From positions 62,001 to 126,000 of the forward strand of contig JAJOZX010009475.1 of the NCBI GenBank assembly GCA_023014485.1: a DNA stretch of 64,000 nt. The letters run 5' to 3'. Below, piece after piece: positions 10,725 to 21,215 of the stretch (position 1 is its first letter; every line of letters begins with the position of its first letter). The stretch is from Bathynomus jamesi. Its lineage: Eukaryota > Arthropoda > Malacostraca > Isopoda > Cirolanidae. Under the pieces are notes generated by a model that made no database searches, was not told the DNA's origin, and was given only the letters and a program-made list of their open reading frames with translations. The position numbers and the translations under genes were made by a program.

Positions 10725-12113
10725 CAGTGCCCGCGAAAAGTATCCGATCACTCAAGAAAATACAATATTTTCCCTTGATATTCAGAGACACGTAATTCAC
10801 TTTCTATTTATTCTAGCGACATCTGGTAACTTTGAGGTTGCTCGCTGATATGAGAGCTATCCAACGCATTCTCAAATTAGTGTTCTGGTAGCCTTCGTTG
10901 CGGGTGGCTGTGTCTCAAATTTGTCAGATTTCACTGTTTGTGTAAATTTCTTGATTTTTTTTTTTTTTACAGAAAGTGGTGTAAATAAAATTTATATATA
11001 ATGTGTGCTAAAAAACAACTTAAGAGTGATTGTCGAGGTGCTATTGTTGCTTTGCATGCATGTGGGAAATCACAGAGACAGATAGCTAAGGAATTAAACA
11101 TATCCCAAAGTACCGTTAATTTATGGGTTTCACGGGCTAAGAACAATGGTGGCCTAACCACGCCAGTCCCTAAAAAACGATCTGGCAGACCGAGAAAAAC
11201 AAATTCGCGAACAGACAAACTTATGAAACGTTTAGTATTGAAAAACCCAACAATAACTGCGAAAGAAATAAAATTTAATATGAATAATTTGTTATCTGGT
11301 GTTTCTGAACGAACTATCCAGGAGCGGCTCCAAAAAGAACTCGGATTACCATCTCGCCATGCTGCTAAGAAACCATTCATTAATGAAAAAATGCGTAAAA
11401 AACGTGTCGCATTTTGTAAAAAATACATTCATTGGACTGTTGATGACTGGAAGAAGGTTTTATTTAGCGATGAGTCGACATTTTTGACATTCAGAAGTTG
11501 TCCAAAAAAGGTTCGCCGGCCTATTGGCTCAAATAGGATGGACCCTAAATACACCCTAAAGACAATGAAACACCCTCCAAGTGTGATGGTTTGGGGTTGT
11601 TTCGGTTACTATGGGCGTGGAAACTTATATTTCTTCCGAAGAACACAACTATGAATGGTGCACGGTATTTAGCAATGCTACAGGATAAACTTCCAATGGC
11701 AATGGCAATCCAAAGGACAAAAACATACATGCATGATGGTGCACCATGTCACAGGGCCAAAATAGTGACAAAATGGATTACTGACAATAAATTTGATATT
11801 TTGGATTGGCCTGGTAATAGTCCAGATCTCAATCCGATAGAAAATCTGTGGCTAATAATAAAAAATAAGGTTGAATGCCACGACACTGGCTCAGTCGAAA
11901 AATTACAAGAGGCCATCAAAAAGGTATGGTGCAAGGAAATATCAGTGAAAGTTTGTCAAAACTTGATTAAATCCATGCCAAAACGTCTAGAACAAGTCAT
12001 CCAAACCAAAGGACAGATGACAAAATACTAATATAAGGTTAGTATACATTTAAACATTGTTTTTTATGTAAAAAATACAAATTTCAAGGGTGATCGGATA
12101 CTTTTCGCGGGCA

Positions 12114-12117
<4 letters not shown>
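10725..12117 (+). mobile_element. Tc1/mariner-type element (DD34E)
   Basis: This is a 1393-bp element with perfect ends CAGTGCCCGCGAAAAG at left and its reverse complement at right, flanked by TA (10723-10724 and 12118-12119). It lies within (TA)n sequence interrupting LINE-A. Terminal inverted repeats extend at least 25 bp (to GTATCCGATCAC). Confidence 0.95.
11001..12031 (+). pseudogene. Tc1/mariner transposase with one frameshift
   Basis: This is a cut-and-paste transposase. The first frame (11001-11654) starts MCAKKQLKSDCRG and has an HTH (CGKSQRQIAKELNISQSTV), a GRPRK AT-hook-like segment, a second HTH, and the first catalytic Asp in LFSDEST. The second frame (from about 11650 to 12031) carries the second Asp in HDGAPCH and Glu in NPIENLW, with 34 residues between them (DD34E). 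A single frameshift near 11630-11655 separates the two, so the gene is close to intact. The protein would be about 340 residues, normal for the family. Confidence 0.92.
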
Positions 12118-12151
<34 letters not shown>

Positions 12152-12510
12152 GGCCGTTTCTAGCCATTAGGGGGCCCTAAGCAGTATACCCATTTGAGGC
12201 CCCACCCCTCTATCCACCAACTCACGCCTTACTACATCACCTTAGCACATACATACAAAAAATGGCTGTGTTAATAAAAAACAATTATGAAACAATTTTA
12301 ATGAAACATTTATGTTCAAAACAACAAATATGTACTTTCAGAAGACAAAAAAAAAATACTCATGAAATTCCTTAAATTAGCTTATACATTTAGAATAAAT
12401 GACACAGAACTATGTATAAAAAAATAATGCAATTATCAACTACCAAACAATTACTAACTCTACGATACAATCGTGTAATAGCTAACAGTTATACAGAACA
12501 GTTTGTATCT

Positions 12511-14932
12511 TCAAAATTTTTGCCTCCTAGACTTGATTAGCTTCATCTTAGAGAAGCTCCTCTCGGCTGACGCTACTGTCACAGGTAGAGAGCAGGCAAT
12601 TCTTAGTGCAACCCAGAGATTGGGGTATAGTTCCTCCAGTTGCTTCTGATGAATGAAGGAGAGAAGCTCCAATGCAGTCATGTTGTGTGAAGGTAAAGTG
12701 GGCAAGTTCTTAATTTCGAGGGCCAGTTCTCTTCCATCAATGTCAGAGTCAGCTCCAGAGCTCAGTATCTTAGAGAGCTTTTCACACTTGCAGGACAAGT
12801 CTTCCTTGTTGATTGTGGTGAAGTTTAGGAGAACCCCAAATATGTCCCTCACATCATCTACCCAAATATGTCCCTCACATCATCTAATGTTTTGAATCTC
12901 TCATTTATTGACCCGATGGCACAATCCACCACCACATTGAAAAATTTGACTTCCAGCCTCTTTAAGGCTTCTGTAAATGGTTCGTCAAGGTCCTCGGGAG
13001 CTTCATAAGCAAAGTGCTTTTTTGTGGATCTGAGCCTCTTCTCCTTCAGCACAGCCTCCACATTCATTTCCTCACATATGTCCCTAGCTACGACTTGTGC
13101 TGCAACAAAACCTGTGTTTCTGTAGCTGGTGAGCGAGTCTTTTGTTTTTGTGAGGAGGTTGACTGCCACATCAAACTGCATTGTAGGAGACTGCAGAAGT
13201 TTGCTCACATGGTTAACTGCAAGAAGAATGTCATACCATACTACTGTGCAAATCTGAAAGCGATAAGACCCTACCTCCTCCGCAAGTGCTTGTGCTTCAG
13301 TCCTGGCTATGGCATCTGTGGCATTGTTTCTGACTTCCAACAGGGCCTCTCTGATGTTGTGGCTCTGGTATCGCACAGCCTCAATGCTCTTAAGCCGGCT
13401 CTCTCCCACCTGGTTTCACTCCAAGACTTGAGTGTTATGTGCACGTGCTTCTTTAGGATTGTCCATCTCTGTGTAGCTGTTGCAAAAAGGTTGTACAATT
13501 TTTGTACGTTGCCAAAGAAGCTGATGGCATCTGTGGAAGCTTTAGCTGCATCAGCCACTACAAGATTCAGAGTGTGAGCCCCACATGGAACAGAGGGTGC
13601 ACGACAGTTCTTCTCTAATAACCTTGCCTGAACACCTTTGTTCTTGCCCTTCATGTTCGCTCCGTTGTCATATGACTGTCCTCTGCAGTCATCACAGTGA
13701 ATATTCATTTCATCTAGTCTCTTCAGAATCAGAACTGATAAACCCAGGCCTGTACTTTCTGACTGAAGCCTCAAGAAAGCTCAAGAAGTGTTCTTTTATT
13801 TCTGGTACTTCACCCATTTTAACAGTTCTGATAATAATCGACATCTGTTCTTGGTGTCTTATGTCTGGAGTGCAGTCTAAAATGAGAGTAATATTTAGCT
13901 TGTTTTATTTCTGCAACAACGGCATCCAAGATCTTCCCACTAATGGACCCAATGAGCTCATTTTGAATGATGTTTCCTAGGTAACTTGACTGACTATATT
14001 GGCTACTTTCGACTCCTGATGTGTTGTTCATCACTGAATCAAATTTGGTAAGCAGCTCAACCTCCTTCAAGAAGTTGCCATTGTCTCGATTGTACAATGT
14101 AGAGGAAGACTCCCTGAAAGCAAGGTTTCTCTCTGCCAGTGATTGGATTATACTTACAAGACGTGTGAGAACATCTCGCCAGCGTCTTCGCTCTACCCCA
14201 TTAATGACATTTCAGTTTGGTCAATGGTCCTCCCAGTTTTTAGCCGCAGTTCCAGATCCTTCCATGTTGCCATGTCATCTGCATGTTCTGAACTATTTTC
14301 ATGGCCTTTCAGAAGCGAACCAACGTTTATCCAGTCTGAAAGTCCATCCGTAATTAGTTTGTATGACTTCCTTGAAAACAACTTGCAGCAGAAGCAATAA
14401 AGAGCATCATTCCTTCTAGAGTACATCAGCCAGCTTCGCTTTATTTTTTCCCCATTAATTAATGTTCTGTACATGTAATGGTGATGAACGCTTCTACCGC
14501 CTCTCTTTTAGGGAATGTGAAATCTGGACTGATTTGAAATGGTCCTCGAGACACCAGATCTGTCTTCAAGGCATCTAACAGGACAACTGGCCAGTCATAC
14601 GGATCAAGCGGTGGAGCAGATCTTGGTTCTTGTTGTTCAGTAGAAATGCCTGTGTGTGGTGTTTGAAGCTGAACAGAAGATGGGCCACTTGTTGGTTCAT
14701 CAGGCTCTACTTCTACTGGTGTTTGAGGTTGCATAGAGGATGGTCCTGCTGTTGGCTCATGATGCTCATCAAGCTTTGCTGAGGATGGCTTTTCCAAATA
14801 TTTCAGTAGTGCTCCCGAGAAGAACATAACATTACATATTCTGTTAATTTTTGCTAAAATACTCTTTCTATTTTGTTTGATAATTGATCTGTGTGAACAG
14901 AATTTGAGGTGATGTGATCCATTAAATTTCAC
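12511..14932 (-). pseudogene. hAT transposase (ZMYM1/TTF-like), multiple frameshifts
   Basis: Six minus-strand frames read in order. 14459-14932 holds the DPYDWP segment of the TTF-type N-terminus. 14193-14474 has WLMYSRRNDALYCFCCKLF, a zinc-binding TTF motif. 13819-14097 precedes the catalytic core. 13307-13774 has CRGQSYDNGANM (second catalytic Asp) and CGAHTLNLVV. 12858-13409 forms the insertion domain. 12511-12852 has the dimerisation end SLPVTVASAERSFSKMKLIKS with the catalytic Glu. Such proteins resemble host ZMYM1-type genes, but the flanking TIRs show this is the transposon's own gene. Frameshifts and a short duplication near 12852-12890 inactivate it. Confidence 0.9.
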
Positions 14933-15217
14933 ATTTCGAAATATTATAAATATTACAGAGACTAGCTTACTCTACACGATTCCTGAGCACTTGCCTAGCT
15001 TGATGGTCTACCTAACCTAGTTGCCTGAACTGTAATCATAGGAATATACAAGTGGCACATCTCACCTGTGCTACTGGAAAGCTTCTCCTCCTCTATTTTC
15101 TTCTTTTTCCGTTTTTCAGCTCCTGATGGATAATGTTTTCATTTTCCAAGATGCACGAAGTCACATCTAGTTAACCACAACTAATCTGCTAAATAATAAT
15201 AATCATCATGATAATAA

Positions 15218-15249
<32 letters not shown>

Positions 15250-15387
15250 TGTTATAATTGTAACGGTAATCAAGTACATTCAAATAATCAGCATTTAGGT
15301 TTTAACCAACAAAATTCACATTGTCTGAAAAAGATGAGAAAAGAATTAAATTTGAAAACATAACGAAAATAATCCTAGGTTTTAAAG

Positions 15388-15713
15388 CAGTGGTGGCCAA
15401 CCATTTTTTGATGCGTGCCATTTTAGGTTAGGTTTAATTCGGATGCGCCAAAAAAAAATTTGTGAAAAAATTACTAATAACTTGTAAGTAAAAATAAAAA
15501 TATAATATAATATTTACCTTAAATAGAAATATAATGTGAAAAATATTTACCTTAATTTTTAGTTAACTACACCTTAACTGCTTAAATCTTTGATTTTTAA
15601 TATTTAGTGTTAGAAGTGAAAATTTAGCACAATTCATACTAGACCTCGATGCGCCACTTCAAAGTACTTGATGCGCCACCTTTGGCGCAATGCGCCGCGG
15701 TTGACCACCACTG
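15388..15713. mobile_element. hAT-type MITE inside the hAT
   Basis: A 326-bp element has ends CAGTGGTGGCCAACC and GGTTGACCACCACTG and an exact 8-bp duplication TTTTAAAG (15380-15387 and 15714-15721). There is no coding capacity. Confidence 0.93.
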
Positions 15714-15723
15714 TTTTAAAGTG

Positions 15724-16013
15724 GGTGCTCTTCCAATATGTGCTCTACCGCGAAACTGTGATCTACCATATTCCAATACGTGCTTACCGTGAAACTAGCC
15801 ATATAAGGCTAACTAACGAAAATATCATGACTTAACCTAACCAATCGTTAGGTCAACTATACGCCCTTGACGATTGGTTAGGTTAAGTCGTGATATTTTC
15901 GTTAGTTAGCCTTATAAGGCTAACTAACGTACCTACTGCTAATCCGAATAATCTAAGGTAGATCACGTATTGGAATGTAAATTTCGCGGTAGAGCACATA
16001 TTGGAAGAGCACC
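15724..16013. mobile_element. Foldback MITE carrying the recurrent palindrome
   Basis: A 290-bp element has ends GGTGCTCTTCC and GGAAGAGCACC and an exact 8-bp duplication TTAAAGTG (15716-15723 and 16014-16021). Its target overlaps the duplication of the adjacent MITE. The centre (15808-15908) is a copy of the recurrent palindrome with the arms arranged around a core GTTAGGTCAACTATACG. Confidence 0.9.
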
Positions 16014-16354
16014 TTAAAGTGTTACAAAATCTCTTAATATTTAGTAAATTAATGAAATAATGTTTTACATACTAGAAAAATTAAGCATTTAGGAAAGTAT
16101 AAGCATATAGTAAGAATAAAGTTAAATAATATAGAAATAAGATCTCACAATAGTTTTTTTACACATAACGACCAAAACGTTTCGTTTGTTTCAGTTTTAT
16201 CACATTTGTCTCATACAAAAACTTTAATTAATACGACAATAATAATAATAACAACAACAACAACAATAATATTAATAATAACCAGCTATATTCCCTGTCT
16301 AGGGGCTCCCTAGTAGCAGCGGCCCTTATGCCAGGAAACGGCCCTGTATACACA

Positions 16355-16751
16355 CACACACCTTTTTGTATTTTATAAATGGGAAATTAAAATCGCCAGA
16401 CTATTATATCGGAGAATGGAGAGTTTACGGACTTTATTAGGTTTCTGATATCATCAGTGGCATCCGAGAATTTTTCAGGTGCAGTGTTTGGAGGTCTATA
16501 GATGACTATCAGTACCACGTTTAGTTTTTTTTATTTTCACTGTTAGGAGTTCACGAAACTGTTTGATTTACTTATCACTGTCTCTGTCATATAATTCATG
16601 TACATAAATAGCACATCCACCTTTAAGTCTCGCCGTTCTATCCGCTCTCAGTAGGATGAAACCATCGATATGCAACTCTTTCTTATCAATACAGTATTAG
16701 CAGTTTTCGCAGTTTCCTTGGCAATCTTTAAGATGTGTTTCTGTGAGGCAT
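16355..16751 (-). pseudogene. LINE-A endonuclease domain, middle part
   Basis: The minus strand shows IYRPPNTAPE (about 16487-16507), the conserved motif of APE-type endonucleases of LINEs, and upstream of it LLRADRTARLKGGCAIYVHE and CLTETHLKD (near 16745). The endonuclease nicks target DNA to prime reverse transcription. The domain is cut by the hAT/Tc1 pair on one side and by the MULE-like insertion on the other. Confidence 0.85.
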
Positions 16752-16922
16752 CCATAAATCCCATCTAGGACGTTTTGGCGCTGGACGTTTTGACGCCACC
16801 GTTTGGGCGCGGAGCCGGTTTGGCGCCGCCGTTAATTAGTATTAAGTAGTAATACTTGGTTATTAACCTGAAGTGCTGTCTGTCTTTTCAGATAAGTTGT
16901 GTTGTTGCCCTTAATAGCATAA

Positions 16923-17117
16923 ATGTCTGAAAATATGTCAAGTAGGAAAGGGAAACAGAAGTTTTCACATAATGGATATTTGTATGTGTTTGATAAATGT
17001 AGCAAGCGCGACCCTTCGTTACTTTTTTGGCGGTGCGAGCAAAAGAGTCAGTGTATTATAAGGTGTATATATAATATGGGTACTTTTCCGTTATCTGCCC
17101 CATTGACGATTGGTTAG
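16923..17117 (+). pseudogene. FLYWCH-type zinc finger fragment
   Basis: This is a 64-residue frame starting MSENMSSRKGKQKF. The segment GYLYVFDKCSKRD, then WRCEQKSQCIIRC fits the FLYWCH pattern (aromatic residues, WxC, spaced Cys). These fingers bind DNA and precede MULE-type transposases in invertebrates. The frame runs directly into the inserted palindrome at about 17100, so the rest of the protein is missing. The typical histidine ligand is not visible before the break. Confidence 0.65.
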
Positions 17118-17287
17118 GTTCAGTCATGATATTTTCGTTAAAACTAACAAAAATATCACAACTTAACCTAACCAATCGTCACTGCCCGGTTAGGTCAACT
17201 GTACGCCCTTGACGATTGGTTAGGTTAAGTTGTGATATTTTTGTTAGTTTTAACAAAAATATCACGACTTAACCTAACCAATCGTCA
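17104..17287. repeat. Recurrent palindrome, copies 3a and 3b (tandem)
   Basis: Two adjacent palindromes (about 17104-17190 and 17190-17287) share TTGACGATTGGTTAGG and GATATTTTYGTTA arms with the copies elsewhere. They truncate the FLYWCH frame. Confidence 0.85.
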
Positions 17288-17335
17288 AACGGCGCCCAAA
17301 CGGTGGCGCCAAAACGTCCCATTCCGCCATAAATC

Positions 17336-17490
17336 GTTTCAGGTACAAAACTTTTAACGAATCGTTTGGTTTTATTGCTTGAATATTAGCCAGGACAATA
17401 TTTATGTGTTTTGTGTTGCCCCTTGTACAATTCCAGTTTGTTTTTCTTCGGTATCACGTATTTACTAACCCTGTTTGCTATTTGTGTACA
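17336..17490 (-). pseudogene. LINE-A endonuclease, N-terminal end
   Basis: The minus strand contains NIVLANIQAIKPNDS (about 17365-17410), the start of the APE endonuclease domain, which leads into CLTETHLKD on the other side of the MULE-like insertion. The mariner at 17493 separates it from ORF1. Confidence 0.75.
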
Positions 17491-17492
17491 TA

Positions 17493-18633
17493 CGAGGTTT
17501 GTTCAAAAAGTATCCGGACTGATGCGATTATAGACATGGTACTTACAGGGTTTGGGCTTAATCTCTCTCAAAGTATACTCCTTCTGAAGCCACACACTTT
17601 GCTCAACGATCCTGCCACTGTTGAAAACATTTTTCGAAGCGCTTTTCGGAATAATCAAAAGCTGCTCCCGTCGAATTTCTTTTAATGGTCTCAACATCGT
17701 CAAATCAGTGTCCTTTCAGGGTTTGTTTGCGCTTCGGAAACCAAAAACAGTCGCATGGAGCCAAATTTTGGGGGAATATGGAGGCTGCTGTACTTTGGGG
17801 GAGGGGGTTAGCATTTTTGGCCAAAAATTGCTGGACAAATTGCGATGAGCGAGATGGCGCGTTATCGTGGTGAAGCATCCAGTCTTTGGACTCTCACTTC
17901 TGCGGCCGTTTCCTCCGAACTGCTTCATGTAGACGTCTCAAAACTTCAATGTAAAATTCCTTGTTGATTTTGTCCTTTTGGAGCATATTCGGAAATTGTG
18001 TTGCAAATGACATGGCCTGAAGTTGAAATAAAAAATACATTTTTCTAGTGTATTTTGGTGTGCTCTGTTCATATATAACCTTCATTTCTTGTGCAAATGA
18101 ACAGAAATGTGTGTTTGGGCCATGCAATGACAACTGTATTTCTGTTCATTTGCACAAGAAATGAAGGTCATATTCGAACAAAGCACACCAAAATACATTT
18201 GAAAAATGTATTTTTAACTACATTTTATACAATAAAGCATAACCTAACATGTTCATGTTACGAGATCTCGTAAACGACGTATTACCACAGGAAACGTGCA
18301 AAACACCTCAAAATTAACCAGAAAAGTTTGCTCTCGTCATTTTCGTTCAAACTAACGAAAATATCACGACTTAACCTAACCAATCATCAAGGGCGTACAG
18401 TTGACCTAACTGGGCATTCAATTAATCATTTAATTAATCATCTAGGGCACATGACGAATCAAGTTCTCAAAGTCGAAACCACACGAACGGCACGTCATAA
18501 TTCTTTCAAAAACACCACCAAACTGAATCCAATTAGAAAAAAAATAGCCAGAATAGAAACCAACAAACTAATTAAGTCGCAGAGTAACATGACGTCATAC
18601 CACCCCCGACTATAAATACATTATATATATATA

Positions 18634-18665
<32 letters not shown>

Positions 18666-18939
18666 TATTTTCTACAATAGTTTGCACAAAAAATGAGTGA
18701 CAAATTTGAATAAAGCGACTAAAAGTACCTCATAAAAAGTTATTTTGATTTACAGGTCCAGCCCATGTCATTTAAAACATATTAACCGCATATTCATGGT
18801 ACACAACACCTTCACAGTAAAAAAAAAAAAAATCAACTTGTCTCGACATGCAGAGACATGTTTAGCACAGTCACAACTCTAAGCGTGACCGTGTTCTAAA
18901 AATAAACACCCTGTCCGGATACGTTTTGAACACACCTCG
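17493..18939 (-). mobile_element. mariner element, degenerate
   Basis: The inverted ends CGAGGTTTGTTCAAAAAG and (reverse complement of the right end) CGAGGTGTGTTCAAAACG are flanked by TA on both sides (17491-17492, 18940-18941). Minus-strand remnants include the HTH segment ending NKINKEFYIEVLRRLHEAVRRKRPQ (17894-18133) and, in broken frames at 17716-17928, equivalents of HHDNAPSHTS and PPYSPDLAPCDFFLF. The 18335-18421 stretch holds one arm of the recurrent palindrome. (TA)n lies at 18625-18664. Confidence 0.88.
18335..18421. repeat. Recurrent palindrome, single-arm copy
   Basis: TTTTCGTTCAAACTAACG is followed by a full right arm (AACCTAACCAATCATCAAG, GCGTACAGTTGACC). The left arm is nearly absent. 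Confidence 0.8.
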
Positions 18940-18941
18940 TA

Positions 18942-19131
18942 TATTTTTTTACATTTTTCCTGTTGTCCTATGAACCTTCTTTGTCCTTTGAATTTGTCGG
19001 GAGATGATGGTGGTAGCAGTTTTTCCCATATTGGCAGGTTCCATATGTCGTGCAAGTCTCGCAAACTTCTGGATGGTAGAGTCTGCAGTTGTCACCGAAT
19101 TTACAGTGACCTTTGTAGAAGAAATTGCATA
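18942..19131 (-). pseudogene. LINE-A ORF1 CCCH zinc fingers, downstream part
   Basis: The minus strand encodes CNFFYKGHCKFGDNCRLYH and, after PEVC, TYGTCQYGKNCYHHH: two CCCH zinc fingers followed by LPTNSKDKEGS. CCCH fingers are an RNA-binding feature of ORF1 proteins in some animal LINEs. The frame is interrupted at its N-terminal side by the hAT at 19140 and resumes at 20735. Confidence 0.8.
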
Positions 19132-19314
19132 AAGGAGGGCAGGGCCGGATTAAGACCTTTAGAGGCCCTAAGCACTTAAAAGATTTTGGTGCCCCATATA
19201 TATGTAATTCAAAATATAAACAAAAATAAACCATAAAATAAAATTTTATTTTTTGAAATGAAACAAAACTTACAGTAAGATGGAAAATAATGTTTATTTT
19301 TGTATCCTTCCACT

Positions 19315-19521
19315 TCATTTATATTTGAAAAGTTTTCTCCTACTTTTTTTAATTGCAAAGTCTTTGATCAGATCCTCAAAACTAATCTTACGTAACACAT
19401 CTGCTTCTATACTTAGTAGAGATAAGGCATCCAGCCTGCCTTGTTGCATAGTTGTTCTGTTGGTATTTTTAATATACTTCAACTGAGAAAATGAACGCTC
19501 AGCTGAGCAATTTGTGACCAT
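19315..19521 (-). pseudogene. hAT transposase C-terminal remnant
   Basis: The frame reads MVTNCSAERSFSQLKYIKN and, further on, GRLDALSLLSIEADVLRK. The SAERSFS motif with the catalytic Glu is the hallmark of the hAT dimerisation end. The rest of the gene is missing. Its similarity to the C-terminus at 12511-12852 is at family level only. Confidence 0.85.
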
Positions 19522-19664
19522 TAATGTTAAAAATATACGAAAGGCAATTTCTACATTTGGGAAGGCACACTCAATATTGTCTTCTACAATTATTTTATAA
19601 AGTTCAGCATGACTGAATCTTGTTTTTACATTTACTATAGCACACGAAAATATTTAATCTAGTA

Positions 19665-20406
19665 CAGGGTGGGCGGAAAGTAGCTCCCTATTTTGGATTG
19701 GTAAAAAAATACGTATATTATCCATTTATTTCAGAAGAAATAATATGAAAAGGTAGGCATACATGGTAGGTTTTCTCTAAAATTCAATGTGGGCTCCAAC
19801 TCTTTCCACCAGCTTCTGGAGCCGCCCAGGAATGGCGTCCACTGACTTTAGCAGGAACTCCGGCTGGATGGAGGACATGACTTCCCGAATTCGGTCCTCC
19901 AGTTCTTCCAATGTCCTCGGTTTGGTGCGGTAGACTTCTTCCTTTACCCACCCCCAAAGAAAGAAGTCGCACGGTGTCAAGTCGGGGCTCCTGGCTGGCC
20001 ATTGTTGTCCGTGAGTGGCTGGATGCCCACTTCCCTGGGCGTTGGATGGGTCGTCGTGGTCCACATAAATGGCCAGCCAGGAGCCCCGACTTGACACCGT
20101 GCGACTTCTTTCTTTGGGGGTGGGTAAAGGAAGAAGTCTACCGCACCAAACCGAGGACATTGGAAGAACTGGAGGACCGAATTCGGGAAGTCATGTCCTC
20201 CATCCCGCCGGAGTTCCTGCTAAAGTCAGTGGACGCCATTCCTGGGCGGCTCCAGAAGCTGGTGGAAAGAGTTGGAGCCCACATTGAATTTTAGAGAAAA
20301 CCTACCATGTATGCCTACCTTTTCATATTATTTCTTCTGAAATAAATGGATAATATACGTGTTTTTTTACCAATTCAAAATAGGGAGCTACTTTCCGCCC
20401 ACCCTG
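19665..20406. mobile_element. Foldback made of two mariner-type 3' ends, head to head
   Basis: The ends CAGGGTGGGCGGAAAGTAG and the exact reverse complement are flanked by TA (19663-19664, 20407-20408). Bases about 19665-20015 and 20070-20406 are nearly identical inverted copies. Each arm encodes, outward-ending, WPARSPDLTPCDFFLWGWV through LVERVGAHIEF-stop, the C-terminal part of a Tc1/mariner transposase with its third catalytic Asp region. A spacer of about 55 bp joins them. No full transposase exists here. Confidence 0.92.
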
Positions 20407-20734
20407 TATATGTATTTTTAATATGGCGCTCAAAGATTTGATATAAACAAAATAATAACGCAAAGCGTAAAGTGTGTGATTACAACGAAATATATTTATT
20501 CTCTCAAAAGGGTTGTTGTTCACTACAAATTCAAACAATGAAAAAAAATAAATACTATATATGAATATATATAATTCAGTTTTCAACAGCTTATAGGCTA
20601 TAAGCCGCGATTATAATAATATAATAAATTCATGGTAAATCCGACAATGGAAAATTTCTGTGGTGCCCCCCTTCCCTTGATGCCCTAAGCACGGGCTTAT
20701 TTTGCTTAATGGTTAATCCGGCCCTGAAGGAGGG

Positions 20735-21190
20735 TGTTCATATATACACATTGTCCTCCCTCATATCTGCACTTTCCTTCCACATAATATTTGCATATAA
20801 TTTCTTCCCCATTTTTACTCGGGGCCTTGTTTTTGACGGTTTCAGTTTACTTTTTTTGATTGCCTACTTGTTTTTTCCTATTGGTGCTAATGTCTTTTGT
20901 TTAAACTTTTTGGATTAGGTTTTGTGCCTGCGTTTCATTTTTACTCTGTTGCGCTTGTATTTATATCCTCATTCATATTCTCGCCTCCTTGTGTGTTGGT
21001 ACTTTCCTGGTTTCTACTTCCCTATTCCTCGTTTCCTCCGTTCATTTTTCAATTTCTTCCCTTACTTTCCTCGTTTCTTTTATTTTTCTCTGTTCGCTAT
21101 TCGTAATTTCTTCTTTTTCTTTCTTCTCAGTCTTTTTCTGATTTAAAGACCGTAAGAGAGTTTATTTCGATCATGCAGTTTTTGCAGAAA
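20735..21190 (-). pseudogene. LINE-A ORF1, upstream part
   Basis: The minus strand continues the ORF1 zinc-finger region (GECRYEGGQCVYMNTLL, which abuts the hAT insertion), preceded by a lysine/asparagine-rich segment. Beyond about 21190 no LINE sequence can be recognised, so this is taken as the 5' limit. Confidence 0.6.
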
Positions 21191-21215
21191 AATATTTATC
21201 CCGTTATTATTTTTT

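Larger units (their letters stand above)
12149..16346 (-). mobile_element. hAT transposon, about 4.2 kb, decayed
   Basis: The ends are CAGGGCCGTTTCTAGCCAT at left and, reverse-complemented, CAGGGCCGTTTCCTGGCAT at right. The 8-bp flanks (TATATATA and TATACACA) match imperfectly because the target was a microsatellite. It lies 31 bp from the Tc1 element and interrupts LINE-A between its endonuclease halves. It carries a broken minus-strand transposase and two smaller non-autonomous insertions (15388-15713 and 15724-16013). AAT-rich tracts lie at 15188-15250 and 16230-16280. Confidence 0.9.
16761..17326 (+). mobile_element. MULE-like non-autonomous element
   Basis: A 566-bp insertion has inverted ends rich in GGACGTTTTGGCGC followed by CACCGTTTGGGCGC. 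It has an exact 9-bp duplication CCATAAATC (16752-16760 and 17327-17335). Mutator-like elements make 9-bp duplications, and the FLYWCH-like finger inside is typical of their proteins. Two palindromes of the recurrent family (17104-17287) occupy its right half. Confidence 0.72.
19140..20726 (-). mobile_element. hAT element with exact 8-bp duplication
   Basis: A 1587-bp element has ends CAGGGCCGGATTAAG and TTAATCCGGCCCTG and an exact duplication AAGGAGGG (19132-19139, 20727-20734). It is largely deleted inside and contains a 742-bp foldback. The only transposase remnant is at 19315-19521. Confidence 0.95.

Noticed and set aside
12511..14932. Host ZMYM1-like gene
   Set aside because: The coding pieces lie between matching hAT TIRs and are full of frameshifts, so this is the transposon's gene.
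19777..20294. Two apparent transposase genes on opposite strands
   Set aside because: They are only C-terminal fragments in the arms of a foldback; no catalytic first half exists.
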